From OFTM382 sp964448185 (lineage in GTDB: Bacteria > Planctomycetota > Phycisphaerae > Phycisphaerales > UBA1924), in assembly GCA_964448185.1 (NCBI GenBank), contig CAYUVO010000006.1, positions 1 to 50,302 of the forward strand: a stretch of 50,302 bases of DNA, given 5' to 3'. Below the pieces are notes generated by a model. That model saw only the letters and a list, made by a program, of their open reading frames with translations. It was not told the origin of the DNA and ran no database searches. This document shows positions 8,925 through 17,575 of the stretch, piece after piece. Position numbers and translations under genes: made by a program. Positions within the stretch are counted from its first letter, which is position 1, and every line of letters starts with the position of its first letter.

Positions 8925-11009
8925 CTATTTCTGAATCGGCTCTGCTGCCATCATCTCGCGGACGTTCTGCTTGCCTTTGGTCGCGATCTCTTCGCAGATC
9001 GCATCAACAAACGCCTCGGCGTTCATCGCGCCGAGATCCTTCTCGGTGCCGAAGGCGCGGACGCTGACGTTGGAGCCTTGTTCGTCGCGCGGGCCGACGA
9101 CCGCGAGGTAGGGCACCTTCCATTGCGAGCCGCGTTTGACCTTGACCTGGATTCGTTCGTTCGAGTCGTCCACGCTTGTGCGCACGCCGCGATCGTGGAG
9201 CATCGCGTTGATCTTGCGCGCGTAGTCGTGGGTTTTCTCGCTAATCGGCAGCACGCGGACCTGTTCGGGGTTGAGCCAGAGCGGGAACGCGCCCGCGAAG
9301 TGTTCGATCAGCACGCCGATGAAGCGTTCCATTGAGCCGAAGGGTGCGCGGTGGATCATCACCGGGCGGTGCGGGCGGTTGTCCTCGCCGATGTATTCGA
9401 GCTCGAATCGTTCGGGCAGGTTGTAATCGACCTGCACCGTTCCGAGCTGCCATTCGCGGCCGATCACGTCCTTGACAATGAAGTCGATCTTCGGGCCGTA
9501 GAACGCGGCCTCGCCCTGTTCTTCGGTGACTTTGGTTCCGAGTGATTTCGCAGCGTGTCGGCACGCCGCCTCGGCTTTATCCCAGACCTCGGGCGAACCA
9601 ACATACTTGCCCGAATCAGGATCGCGCAGGCCCACACGGACTCGAAAGTCGGTGAGACCCAGCGTGTCGAACGCCATCTTGACGAGCTTGAGGCATCCTT
9701 CGATCTCGGCCTCGACCTGATCGTCGCGGCAGAACAGGTGCGCATCGTCCACGGTGAACGAACGAACCCGTGTGAGGCCGTTGAGCTCGCCCGACTGCTC
9801 CCAGCGGTACACGGTGCCGAACTCGCTGAGGCGGATCGGCAAGTCGCGGTAGCTGTGGCGTTGGCTCGCGTAGATCTTGATGTGGTGGGGGCAGTTCATG
9901 GGCTTGAGGAGGTAGCCCTCGACTTGCCCGGTTTGCAACATGTTGCCGAGTTCGGCGCAGCTGCAATGTTCATCCGACATTCGCTGGAGAAACTCCTTCT
10001 CCATGATCGGCGTGAACTGGCTCTCGGAGTAATACGGGAAGTGCCCGCTGGTGCGGTATAGATCTAACTTGCCGATGTGCGGCGTATAGACATCGGTGTA
10101 ACCCATCTTGCGCAGCTCGCCGCCGATCCAGTTCTGTAGCTCGCGACGGATGACACTGCCCCGCGGAGTCCACAGCACCAAGCCCTGCCCGACGTCTTCA
10201 TCAATATGAAACAAGTTGAGCTGACGACCGAGCACGCGGTGGTCACGTTTCTTGGCTTCTTCGATGCGTTCGAGGTGTTTGTTGAGTTGTTTCTTGGTGA
10301 AGAAGGCTGTGCCGTAGACACGGGTGAGCCGGTCGGAGTTCTCGTCGCCGTGCCAGTAGCTGCTTGCAAGGCTCATGATCTTGAACGCGCCGATGCGTCC
10401 GGTGCTCGGCACATGAGGTCCGCGACAGAGATCCTCCCAATGCTTTCCCCGCTCGCCCGTCGCATAAAACGACAGGCTGAGTGAGCCCGCTTCGTGCGCA
10501 CGGTGCGCGTTGTCGATCTTATATTTGCTGCCTTCTTTGTTGAGCTTGTCGATGCCATCGCCGTACTCGAGTTCGTAGCGGGTGAACGGGCGGTCCTCAG
10601 CGATGATCTTGGCCATCTCGGCCTCGATCGCCTCGAAGTCGCCTTCTTTGAGGTGGCGGTCTTCGGGGAACTCGATGTCGTAGTAGAAGCCTGTGTCGAG
10701 CGGCGGGCCGTAGACAAGTTGAGCGCCGGGCACGATGCGTTCGATGGCCTCGGCCATGACGTGGGCCGCCGAGTGCCTGAGCATCATCAGCGCGTCGGGA
10801 TCGATCTCGCCCTCGCGGTTCTTCTCGGTAATGAGGGCCAGGGTGCAGTCTTGGTCGAGGATGGTGGCGAGGTCGGCGAGCTCGCCATCGACCCGTGCGC
10901 CCACCGCCGCCTTGGCCAAGCGGGCACCGATGGTCTCTGCGACGGCCAGAGGCGAGGTGGGGGCGTCGAATTCCTTGACCGATCCATCCGGAAGCGTGAT
11001 CCGCGGCAT
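8925..11009 (-). CDS. thrS: Threonyl-tRNA synthetase
   Basis: Class II aminoacyl-tRNA synthetase charging tRNA-Thr. From the start at 11009 (AGAAGGG upstream; the longer frame to 11081 has no ribosome-binding site) the product has 694 residues. Order of domains: TGS (1-60; MPRITLPDGSVKEF), the editing domain with HSAAHVMAEA and a later H-x3-C-type site, the catalytic core with the zinc-binding Cys in MNCPHHIKIY, motif 2 around YRWEQSGELNGLTRVRSF, motif 3 in GSMERFIGVLIEHF, and the C-terminal anticodon-binding domain. No T-box or other leader structure is apparent upstream. Confidence 0.98.
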   Translation of the reverse strand: MPRITLPDGSVKEFDAPTSPLAVAETIGARLAKAAVGARVDGELADLATILDQDCTLALITEKNREGEIDPDALMMLRHSAAHVMAEAIERIVPGAQLVYGPPLDTGFYYDIEFPEDRHLKEGDFEAIEAEMAKIIAEDRPFTRYELEYGDGIDKLNKEGSKYKIDNAHRAHEAGSLSLSFYATGERGKHWEDLCRGPHVPSTGRIGAFKIMSLASSYWHGDENSDRLTRVYGTAFFTKKQLNKHLERIEEAKKRDHRVLGRQLNLFHIDEDVGQGLVLWTPRGSVIRRELQNWIGGELRKMGYTDVYTPHIGKLDLYRTSGHFPYYSESQFTPIMEKEFLQRMSDEHCSCAELGNMLQTGQVEGYLLKPMNCPHHIKIYASQRHSYRDLPIRLSEFGTVYRWEQSGELNGLTRVRSFTVDDAHLFCRDDQVEAEIEGCLKLVKMAFDTLGLTDFRVRVGLRDPDSGKYVGSPEVWDKAEAACRHAAKSLGTKVTEEQGEAAFYGPKIDFIVKDVIGREWQLGTVQVDYNLPERFELEYIGEDNRPHRPVMIHRAPFGSMERFIGVLIEHFAGAFPLWLNPEQVRVLPISEKTHDYARKINAMLHDRGVRTSVDDSNERIQVKVKRGSQWKVPYLAVVGPRDEQGSNVSVRAFGTEKDLGAMNAEAFVDAICEEIATKGKQNVREMMAAEPIQK

Positions 11010-11184
11010 GGTTCCAGACCCTTCTCTATCAAGCCCGGCAGCGGGCTGTAAGTCGGGGCCAGAACCCCGTTTATAACACAAACACGCCTCGTGACGAAGT
11101 GCCCTGAGACGACCTCATCCCGAACCGAGATGAACGTACAAAGAGTCTACGGCCCAAAAAAACCGAAGAAATGCTCAAAATCGT

Positions 11185-11221
11185 ATATATCTGAAACCGA
11201 TACATTGATGAACGGTATATC
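11185..11221 (+). promoter_or_regulatory. Candidate operator of the PadR gene
   Basis: Ahead of the PadR start there is an AT-rich island in a GC-rich genome. It holds ATATATC (11185-11191) and GATACAT (11199-11205), an inverted repeat with one mismatch and a 7-base spacer, and a further GTATATC at 11215-11221. PadR proteins bind short A/T-flanked inverted repeats and commonly autoregulate, so this is a plausible operator. Confidence 0.35.
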
Positions 11222-11238
11222 AAGACGGAGAACATACC

Positions 11239-11634
11239 ATGACCCAGCCCAACCCAGCCCCTCCTTCTACCCCCAACCTGACTCCCGAGCACACCGAGCT
11301 CGTCGTGCTCTCGATCCTGAGCGACGGCCCGAGTTACGGCTACGCGATCTCGAAGATCGTCGCGGCTCGCTCGGACGATGCGTTCAAGATCGGACCGAGC
11401 CAGCTCTACCCGCTGCTGACCAAACTCGAACGTCAGGGGTTGGTGGAAACCGATTGGGAGGAGATCAAGTCACCCGGGTCTGATCCGTCGGCCAAGGGGC
11501 GCAAACGCAAGTGGTACCGCTTGTCATCGAAGGGACAACGCCGTCTCGAATCGCGCATCGAGTCACACCGCCGATTTATTGATCTCATCAACTCGTTCAT
11601 CCCCGGCGCAGAGGCACTGGAGGTGCGCACATGA
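11239..11634 (+). CDS. PadR-family transcriptional regulator
   Basis: 131 residues. The start has GGAG about 9 bases upstream. After a Pro-rich leader, residues about 16-110 form the PadR winged helix: LVVLSILSDGPSYGYAISK, then GPSQLYPLLTKLERQGLVE and the wing with GRKRKWYRLSSKGQ. PadR proteins are dimeric repressors often paired with a membrane protein carrying a HAAS domain. Here the stop overlaps the next start (ATGA at 11631), which couples translation of the two. Confidence 0.92.
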   Translation: MTQPNPAPPSTPNLTPEHTELVVLSILSDGPSYGYAISKIVAARSDDAFKIGPSQLYPLLTKLERQGLVETDWEEIKSPGSDPSAKGRKRKWYRLSSKGQRRLESRIESHRRFIDLINSFIPGAEALEVRT

Positions 11635-13016
11635 CCGACGCCGATACGAAAGACGTGCGCACGCCGCGCGAGCATGTAACGCCGTCATCGCGCGATCCGA
11701 TCACGCATTGGCTCGACGTGTTCACGAGCCTGCTCGCGGTATCGTCCAAGCAGCGTTTGCGCATCCGCGACGAACTCGAAGACCATCTTCGGATGCGTGT
11801 TGAGGATCTGATGATTCTCGGCATGCCCGAGCCAGAAGCGATTCAACAAGCTGTCAAAGAGCTGGGCGAAACCGCAGAGCTTGCCCAGCTCTTTCAAGAA
11901 GCCTCCACACGCACATCACACACTCGAAGGAAAACGATCATGCAATCCATCTTGTTCGCCGCTGCCGGAATGGGCCTGACCGTTGGCGCATTGAATCTTG
12001 CCCCTGCACCCACCGTCACAGCGCCGTCGCCAGCGGTTTCGAGCCTGTCGGTGCAGGATCTTGAGAGCCAATCGCCCGCACCGTTTGGGCTTGTTCGAGA
12101 TCTTGAGCCCGGGACCATCGGGGACGCTTTCCGTGAGATCGCCGAGCAGAACGATGCCAAGTTGTTCGTTCACTGGGCGTCGCTTGAGAACGTGGGTGCC
12201 GCGAGTGAAGACACCGAGCTGCCCGCGATCCCCGCTGGTGGACTCTCGATGGCCAAGGCGTTGCAGTTCATCAACTCGGCGCTCTCGAACGAAGATGCCG
12301 ACCGGATTGATGTGCGGTTTGCCGATGGACTCATGGAGTTCGCCACGATCCAGTTCTTCGATTCGCACGAGATCGTGATGCTCGAATACGACGTGTCTGT
12401 TCTGGTGCCCACCGAGATGGTCATGGAATACACCATCGAAGGCCAGAATCTGCGCAAGAGCATCATGGCGATCATCGCACCGAATATCTGGGACGAAGAC
12501 GACGGGCTCGGAGCGATCGCGATCACCGGCTCGCATCTGAGCGTCCGCGCACCTCAACGCATTCAGGTGCAGGTCGAGGCGTACATCGAACGCCTTAAGA
12601 ATGCAATGCAAGAACAGATGCGGGAGCGTGAACGTCTCCTTCGCAGCAAAGAAGAAGAACGCAAGGCGAAGATTTTCGGATCGGAAGAAGAACAAAACGC
12701 ACTGCGGCTTCGCACCATCGAGAAGCTCAAGCAACGCCGGGACAGCATGGCCACGCAGTCCGAGTTCTTCAGGGGTAAGCTTGAAGTTGCGAGCAAACGG
12801 GTCTGGGAAGCACGCTATCTCGCGGAGGAACTCGAAGGGCGGTACCGCGATGCTCATGAGGCCCAGAACCGTGACCAGCTCCGCTACGAGCTTGTCGAGC
12901 TCAAGGTCCGGCTTGAAGTCGAGGAGCTCAACAGCAAGATGTACAGGGGCAGGTTCAGCAACTTCCAGGCGGAGCTTGAACAGGTAGAACAGAGAATCGC
13001 CAGCGAACGGCACTGA
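11631..13016 (+). CDS. PadR-linked membrane protein: HAAS-like N-terminus, periplasmic domain, long coiled coil
   Basis: 461 residues. Residues about 25-95 (LDVFTSLLAVSSKQRLRIRDELEDHLRMRVEDL ..., with LGETAELA) resemble the HAAS / permease-prefix helical module encoded next to PadR regulators. A hydrophobic segment lies at about 103-122. Residues about 155-310 look like the secretin-N/STN-like domain common in planctomycete proteins (IAEQNDAKLFV; SIMAIIAPNIW ... LSVRAPQRIQVQVEAYIERL). Residues about 312-461 are charged heptad-like helix, probably coiled coil. I infer a sensor or partner controlled by, or controlling, PadR. Domain calls are by eye. Confidence 0.7.
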   Translation: MTDADTKDVRTPREHVTPSSRDPITHWLDVFTSLLAVSSKQRLRIRDELEDHLRMRVEDLMILGMPEPEAIQQAVKELGETAELAQLFQEASTRTSHTRRKTIMQSILFAAAGMGLTVGALNLAPAPTVTAPSPAVSSLSVQDLESQSPAPFGLVRDLEPGTIGDAFREIAEQNDAKLFVHWASLENVGAASEDTELPAIPAGGLSMAKALQFINSALSNEDADRIDVRFADGLMEFATIQFFDSHEIVMLEYDVSVLVPTEMVMEYTIEGQNLRKSIMAIIAPNIWDEDDGLGAIAITGSHLSVRAPQRIQVQVEAYIERLKNAMQEQMRERERLLRSKEEERKAKIFGSEEEQNALRLRTIEKLKQRRDSMATQSEFFRGKLEVASKRVWEARYLAEELEGRYRDAHEAQNRDQLRYELVELKVRLEVEELNSKMYRGRFSNFQAELEQVEQRIASERH

Positions 13017-13053
13017 TCTCTGCTCTTTGACGCCCGCTCCCGCATCCGCGACA

Positions 13054-13113
13054 CTATCCTCCGTGTGGTTCCGCCTCGACCCTTTCCCGTCAGGCCGGAC
13101 TCGCGGAGGATAG
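13054..13113 (+). promoter_or_regulatory. Hairpin that covers the nrdR Shine-Dalgarno
   Basis: CTATCCTCCG (13054-13063) and CGGAGGATAG (13104-13113) are a perfect 10-base inverted repeat with a 40-base interior. The interior can pair further (GTTCCGCC with GGCCGGAC, one mismatch). The 3' arm contains the GGAGG that should load ribosomes at the nrdR start (13121). The RNA could hide the ribosome-binding site; alternatively, with the following GCTGTTTT, it could act as a weak terminator for the upstream gene. Confidence 0.55.
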
Positions 13114-13120
13114 CTGTTTT

Positions 13121-13624
13121 ATGATCTGCCCTTATTGCAACACGGACGACGACAAAGTGATCGACAGCCGCGCCAGCGAGCGGGGCAAGGTCATCCGCAG
13201 ACGCCGCGAGTGTCAGGGCTGCTCCAAGCGGTTTACCACCTACGAGCGGGTCGAGAAGGCCAATCGGCTCATCGTCGTCAAGCGTGACGGGAGGCGAGAC
13301 CCATTCAACCCCCAGAAAGTCCTGGGTTCGATCACCGCCGCCTGTGGCAAGCTGCCCATCCCCGAACAGCTCAAGCGAGCACTCGTCGATGAGCTCGACG
13401 ATGAGCTGGGCCGCGAGTTCGATAAAGAAGTCCTCAGCACTCTCATCGGCCAACGGGTGCTCGCGAGGCTCCGTGATCTCAACAAGATCGCGTATATCCG
13501 GTTTGCAGCCGAGCATCTTCGGATCGCGTCGATTGATGAGCTTCGCGCCGAGCTCGAAGACCTCGAAAGCAGGCCGACCAACGTCAAGGATCAGCAGGCG
13601 CTGTTCGAGACGCCGTCCAAATAG
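13121..13624 (+). CDS. nrdR: Ribonucleotide reductase repressor NrdR
   Basis: 167 residues, slightly longer than the usual 150-155. A zinc ribbon with Cys3, Cys6, Cys31 and Cys34 (MICPYC ... CQGC) is followed by the family signature RRRECQGCSKRFTTYER and an ATP-cone (about 49-139) that senses ATP/dATP. NrdR binds NrdR boxes upstream of ribonucleotide reductase genes and represses them. No nrd gene is nearby. The start is fixed by the invariant first residues MICPYC. Its leader folds as described at 13054. Confidence 0.97.
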   Translation: MICPYCNTDDDKVIDSRASERGKVIRRRRECQGCSKRFTTYERVEKANRLIVVKRDGRRDPFNPQKVLGSITAACGKLPIPEQLKRALVDELDDELGREFDKEVLSTLIGQRVLARLRDLNKIAYIRFAAEHLRIASIDELRAELEDLESRPTNVKDQQALFETPSK

Positions 13625-13672
13625 GCACAGAGTTTCGTTCTATTGAATCATTCTTTCGTAGTGAGCCACGCC

Positions 13673-14455
13673 ATGCCCGATTCCAAGATCGCTGCCACCA
13701 CGACCGATGCCTTCGCCGACCTCAAAGATCGCGGCATCATCCACGATGGCATGTCCGTTATGGTCGGCGGGTTCGGGCTTTGCGGCATCCCCGAACACCT
13801 CATCATCGCGCTGCGTGATACGGGCGTCAAAGACATCACCTGCATCTCAAACAACGCGGGCGTCGATGATTGGGGGCTGGGCTTGCTGCTCCAGACGCGA
13901 CAGATCAAGAAGATGATCTCGTCGTACGTCGGCGAGAACGAAACCTTCGAGCGGCAGTTCATCAACAAAGAGCTCGAAGTTGAGTTCAACCCACAGGGCA
14001 CGCTCGCTGAGCGCATCCGCGCGGGCGGCGCGGGCATCCCTGCGTTCTATACTGCGACCGGAGCGGGCACCGCTGTTGCCGAGGGCAAACCCACCAAGGA
14101 GTTCTTTCGTCCGCGTGACGACACCAAGGGCTGGAACCGCGACCCGGCCACGCACGCATTGGCCCAAGGCCGCCAGCGTGAATACGTCATGGAGACGGGG
14201 CTCTTCGCGGATCTTGCTTTGGTCAAGGCGTACAAGGCCGACCCGTTCGGGAACTTGCTCTACCGGATGACCGCGCGCAACTTCAATCCGATGATGGCGA
14301 CCGCAGCACGGTTCGTGATCGCCGAGGTCGATCAGGCGGTTGGCCTAGGTGATCTCGAACCCGACTCGATCCACACGCCCGGCTCGTTCGTCGATCGAGT
14401 GGTCCAGACCGTCAGCGAGAAGCGGATCGAACGCCGAACGCTCACTGAGGTTTGA
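13673..14455 (+). CDS. scoA: 3-oxoacid CoA-transferase subunit A
   Basis: 260 residues. The alpha subunit of a succinyl-CoA:3-ketoacid CoA-transferase-like enzyme, which moves CoA onto acetoacetate. The glycine-rich CoA-binding signature VGGFGLCGIPE lies at about 31-41, and the family segments SNNAG, GVGTAVAEGK-like (GAGTAVAEGK), LVKAYKADPFGNL and RNFNP follow. The start at 13673 fits the family N-terminus better than the frame start at 13643. The beta subunit gene is not adjacent: it is 3.4 kb downstream at 17890, past an RHS remnant and feoAB, an unusual arrangement for an enzyme whose subunits are normally encoded side by side. Confidence 0.93.
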   Translation: MPDSKIAATTTDAFADLKDRGIIHDGMSVMVGGFGLCGIPEHLIIALRDTGVKDITCISNNAGVDDWGLGLLLQTRQIKKMISSYVGENETFERQFINKELEVEFNPQGTLAERIRAGGAGIPAFYTATGAGTAVAEGKPTKEFFRPRDDTKGWNRDPATHALAQGRQREYVMETGLFADLALVKAYKADPFGNLLYRMTARNFNPMMATAARFVIAEVDQAVGLGDLEPDSIHTPGSFVDRVVQTVSEKRIERRTLTEV

Positions 14456-14965
14456 GGCTCTGCACCAACTCGGGATCGACATGCTCGGACGCATCCAAGC
14501 GGCCGGATCGCACACTCGGTACCGCACGCTGTCCGCAGCGATCTCGGGCATCTGGAAGTAGCCCGACGCAAACCCACGTTGCAGTCCGGGCCGCCGTTGT
14601 CCGTCGGCACGGTGACCCGACCCGGCAACGCCGAGGGATCACCCGATGAGTTGGTGAACACGGTCAGATCGGCAACATCCGCCTCGCCGTCGCGGTTGAT
14701 GTCCGTGTCCGCGAGGTATGCAGATGAGCCGATCGAGCCTTGCGTTGCGAGCCATACCTCGAACACATCGTCCGAATCCCAGTCCACGCCGTCGCGGTTC
14801 AAATCGCCGTCGGCGCGGTACGAGGCCGTCCCGTAGGCGTCGTACGTTACGCGGCTGTGAAGGGCAGCATCTGAACGCAGCGTCGCGATCACGCTGTACC
14901 GATGATCGAACAAGAAGAAGAACTCGCCGATCCCCGTCTGGATCTCCGAGCTTGAGAACGAGTCT
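14456..14965 (-). pseudogene. Decayed C-terminal remnant of an RHS/YD-repeat protein with dockerin-like repeats
   Basis: On the minus strand, reading down from about 14962, one frame gives IGEFFFLFDHRYSVIATL and RVTYDAYGTA, the RHS repeat-associated core. It is interrupted by two calcium-type repeats (GDLNRDGVDW ... and DTDINRDGEADVADL) as in planctomycete RHS proteins. The core then continues in another frame as GYFQMPEIAADSVRYRV and CDPAAW, matching the G-Y-x-x-x-P-E ... V-R-x-R-x-Y-D-P core end, with a shortened GRWM segment. A frameshift, small deletions and the absence of any N-terminal part show that this is a dead fragment. It lies between scoA and feoA, antisense to both. Confidence 0.75.
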
Positions 14966-15013
14966 CAACTGGGATACAATCGGGCGTTCCCACCGTTTGT
15001 GGAGATTCCTGCT

Positions 15014-15283
15014 GTGCAGCACGCTGTTGACCAAAAATCAGACCGGATCAGCCTCCAACAGCTCCGCAAGGGCGAACGTGCGAGGATCGCGGGCACGGAC
15101 CTGCCGCCGGACGATGCAGCCATGCTCCGGGCGCTCGGGCTCAAACCCCAGGCACCGGTGCGGATGTGCCGGTTGGGCCACACCTGCATCGTCGAGCTGT
15201 GCGACCATTTGGGCGGCGGCTGCCGGATCGGTCTCTCGAAGGCTCTCGCCGAGCGGGTCGTTGTGCAGCGAAACCCCGCTTGA
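15014..15283 (+). CDS. feoA: FeoA, ferrous iron transport accessory protein
   Basis: 89 residues from GTG at 15014, chosen because GGAG (15001-15004) is 9 bases upstream; an in-frame GTG at 14999 has none. The SH3-like FeoA fold is recognisable: SLQQLRKGERARI, then RALGLKPQAPVRMCRLG and the basic C-terminal strand GGGCRIGLSKALAERVVV. FeoA is a small cytoplasmic partner thought to help FeoB function. It is 25 bases ahead of feoB, in one operon. Confidence 0.9.
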   Translation: MQHAVDQKSDRISLQQLRKGERARIAGTDLPPDDAAMLRALGLKPQAPVRMCRLGHTCIVELCDHLGGGCRIGLSKALAERVVVQRNPA

Positions 15284-15308
15284 AGCTGTTCATAGAGTTC
15301 CCAGACCG

Positions 15309-17369
15309 ATGAGTGTGATCGAACCCAAGCCTGAGTCCACGAACGCCGCTGCGAGCGGGGCAGAGATCGCCCAATCGGTCGCCAAGGTGCCGAGCCTGAT
15401 TGCGGTGCTGGGCAATCCCAACGTCGGCAAGACGACGCTGTTCAACCGCCTTGCGGGCGTTCGACACAAGACGGCTAACTTCCCGGGCACGACCCAGGAA
15501 GCGCACCTTGGCCGATTGATCGGCGGAGCATCGGCAGCGAGCGGTGACGCCCGCGCAGCAGCCCCGGCGCTGGTAGACCTGCCGGGGATCTATAGCCTTA
15601 CGCTCAACGTGCCCGAGGCCGAGATCTGCCGCGCGACCCTCGCGGGCGAAGTCGCACCGGTGGGTTCGACCCCCGCGGTACCCGATGCGCTGTTGGTGGT
15701 GGTCGATGCAACCAATCTGATGCGCACGCTGGCGATCGCGGTCGAAGCGGCGTCGATGGGGCGGCCCATGGTCGTTGCGGTCAATCAGATCGACCTCGCG
15801 CAGCGGAGCGGGTTGCACGTCGATGCGCACCGACTCGGCGAACGATTGGGATGTCCGGTGGTGCTCATCAGTGCGCGCACGGGGGAGGGCGTTGATGAGC
15901 TGGCGTCGGCGTTGCGTCAACCGGCGCGCGCACACCCGGTGTTCACGACGATGACCGAGCGCGGGGACATCGAGCACTGGACCGACCAGACGTATGCAGC
16001 GGTTGCTTCGGCGTCGTCACCCGTGAGCAATCGGCTCTCGGATCGGCTCGATGCCGCGTTCACGCACCCGCTTATAGGAGTGGGGTTGTTTGCGGCGATC
16101 ATGACCGGGTTGTTCTGGGTGATCTTTCGGCTGGCGAACTACCCGATGGATTGGATCGACGCGCTGTTCGGCTGGGCGGGGTCGAGCGTGGCCCGCGTGT
16201 TGCCCGAGGGACCGATCCAGTCGTTGCTGGTTGATGGGGTGATCGTGGGCGTGGGTGCGACGGTGATTTTTTTGCCGCAGATCGCGTTGTTGTTTTTCTT
16301 GTTGAGCTTGCTTGAGGGCACGGGGTATCTGGCGCGCGCAGCGTTCGTGATTGATCGGTTGCTGCGACCCTTCGGGCTCAGCGGGCACGCCTTTGTACCG
16401 TTATTGAGTGGCCATGCGTGCGCACTGCCCGGGATCATGGCAGCACGCGCTGTGCCCGATCGCCGGGACCGCTTGGCGACGATCATGGCGGTGCCCTTTA
16501 TGAGCTGCACCGCACGCATCCCGGTGTATGTGCTGCTCACAACGCTGCTCTTTCCGGGTCGACCGGGATTGCAGGCGATGGCGTTTACGGGGTGCTACGT
16601 CTTTGGCGTGCTCGCGGGGTTGCTGACAGCCGCGTTGTTCCGCCGGACGCTTGCGCGTGGCCCGAGCCTACCGATGGCGATGGAACTCCCGACATACCGC
16701 TTGCCCGATCTTCGCTTGGCGCTGCTGACCACTCGCGATCGTTCGTGGGTGTTCTTGCGCAAGGCGGGCGTGGTGATTCTGGGGATTTCGATCGTGCTGT
16801 GGTGGCTCGGGAGTTATCCGCAGAGTGAGCCTCCGCCCGAAGCGATCGAGTTGCGGGCAGCTGCGATACTTGCTGAGACGGAGAATGTATCGAGTGTCAA
16901 TCCCTCCGAGCTGCGCGCACAAGCGGACGCGATCGAGGGTCGATACTCGGCGCGGCATACAGCGCTCGGCAGGCTTGGGTCGGCGGTGCAGCCCGTGTTC
17001 GAGCCGCTCGGGTACGACCGCCAGCTCGTGATCGGAGTGCTCGCGAGTTTCGCTGCTCGTGAGGTGTTTGTCTCGACGATGGCGGTTCAGGTGCTTGGCC
17101 GTGATGAGGACGACGGATCGACGAGCATCCGTGACGGGCTCGCGCGTGCCACGCGAGACGACGGGACGCCGGTGTTCGGCGTCGCCACAAGTTGGTCGCT
17201 GCTGGTGTACTACGTTCTGGCGATGCAGTGCCTGCCGACGCTGGTAGTCACCGCACGCGAGGCGGGCGGCTGGAAGTGGGCGTGGCTCCAACTCGGGTGG
17301 ATGACGTTGCTCGCCTACAGCCTCGCGGCGCTGGCGTACTGGATCGCTCGATCCATGGGAGCGGCGTGA
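15309..17369 (+). CDS. feoB: FeoB, GTP-gated ferrous iron transporter
   Basis: 686 residues, somewhat short for FeoB (often 700-800). The open frame extends far upstream, but the FeoB homology and ATG at 15309 define the start. The N-terminal G domain shows G1 GNPNVGKT (35-42), G3 DLPG (90-93), G4 NQID (159-162) and G5 SAR (188-190). The membrane part has the two Gate repeats (LFFLLSLLEGTGYLARAAF; PLLSGHACALPGIMAAR) and the FeoB core with the AREVFVSTMA segment near the end. It imports Fe2+ across the inner membrane. Confidence 0.96.
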   Translation: MSVIEPKPESTNAAASGAEIAQSVAKVPSLIAVLGNPNVGKTTLFNRLAGVRHKTANFPGTTQEAHLGRLIGGASAASGDARAAAPALVDLPGIYSLTLNVPEAEICRATLAGEVAPVGSTPAVPDALLVVVDATNLMRTLAIAVEAASMGRPMVVAVNQIDLAQRSGLHVDAHRLGERLGCPVVLISARTGEGVDELASALRQPARAHPVFTTMTERGDIEHWTDQTYAAVASASSPVSNRLSDRLDAAFTHPLIGVGLFAAIMTGLFWVIFRLANYPMDWIDALFGWAGSSVARVLPEGPIQSLLVDGVIVGVGATVIFLPQIALLFFLLSLLEGTGYLARAAFVIDRLLRPFGLSGHAFVPLLSGHACALPGIMAARAVPDRRDRLATIMAVPFMSCTARIPVYVLLTTLLFPGRPGLQAMAFTGCYVFGVLAGLLTAALFRRTLARGPSLPMAMELPTYRLPDLRLALLTTRDRSWVFLRKAGVVILGISIVLWWLGSYPQSEPPPEAIELRAAAILAETENVSSVNPSELRAQADAIEGRYSARHTALGRLGSAVQPVFEPLGYDRQLVIGVLASFAAREVFVSTMAVQVLGRDEDDGSTSIRDGLARATRDDGTPVFGVATSWSLLVYYVLAMQCLPTLVVTAREAGGWKWAWLQLGWMTLLAYSLAALAYWIARSMGAA

Positions 17370-17382
17370 TGGGGGGGGCGTG

Positions 17383-17529
17383 ATGTTCCCGATCGACGAT
17401 TGGCAGTTCTGGGTGGTGACGCTGGTTGCCTTATGGGTGGGGTGGAGGGTGATTCGTTCGCTCCTGCCCAAGCCTAAGGCGACGACCAAAGTGACGCTGA
17501 CGGTCAATCGGGGCAAGCCCACGCGATGA
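17383..17529 (+). CDS. 48-residue membrane protein downstream of feoB
   Basis: A short frame of 48 codons starting with ATG at 17383, 13 bases past the feoB stop, with a strong run of G (17371-17378) as ribosome-binding site. The product has one membrane helix (about 7-26: DWQFWVVTLVALWVG ...), then a basic tail rich in Pro, Lys and Thr. Its position resembles the small proteins (FeoC or FeoB-associated Cys-rich proteins) that follow feoB elsewhere, but it contains no cysteine at all. Codon use looks coding. The function is inferred only from position. Confidence 0.7.
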   Translation: MFPIDDWQFWVVTLVALWVGWRVIRSLLPKPKATTKVTLTVNRGKPTR

Positions 17530-17575
17530 GAGAGCGGGGTCTGGCTGGGACGGTGGGGGTTGGTATGCTTGGGGG

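Noticed and set aside
14718..15308. N-terminal extension of feoB by about 197 codons
   Set aside because: The extension is Arg/Ser-rich, runs over feoA in another frame and lacks any FeoB feature.
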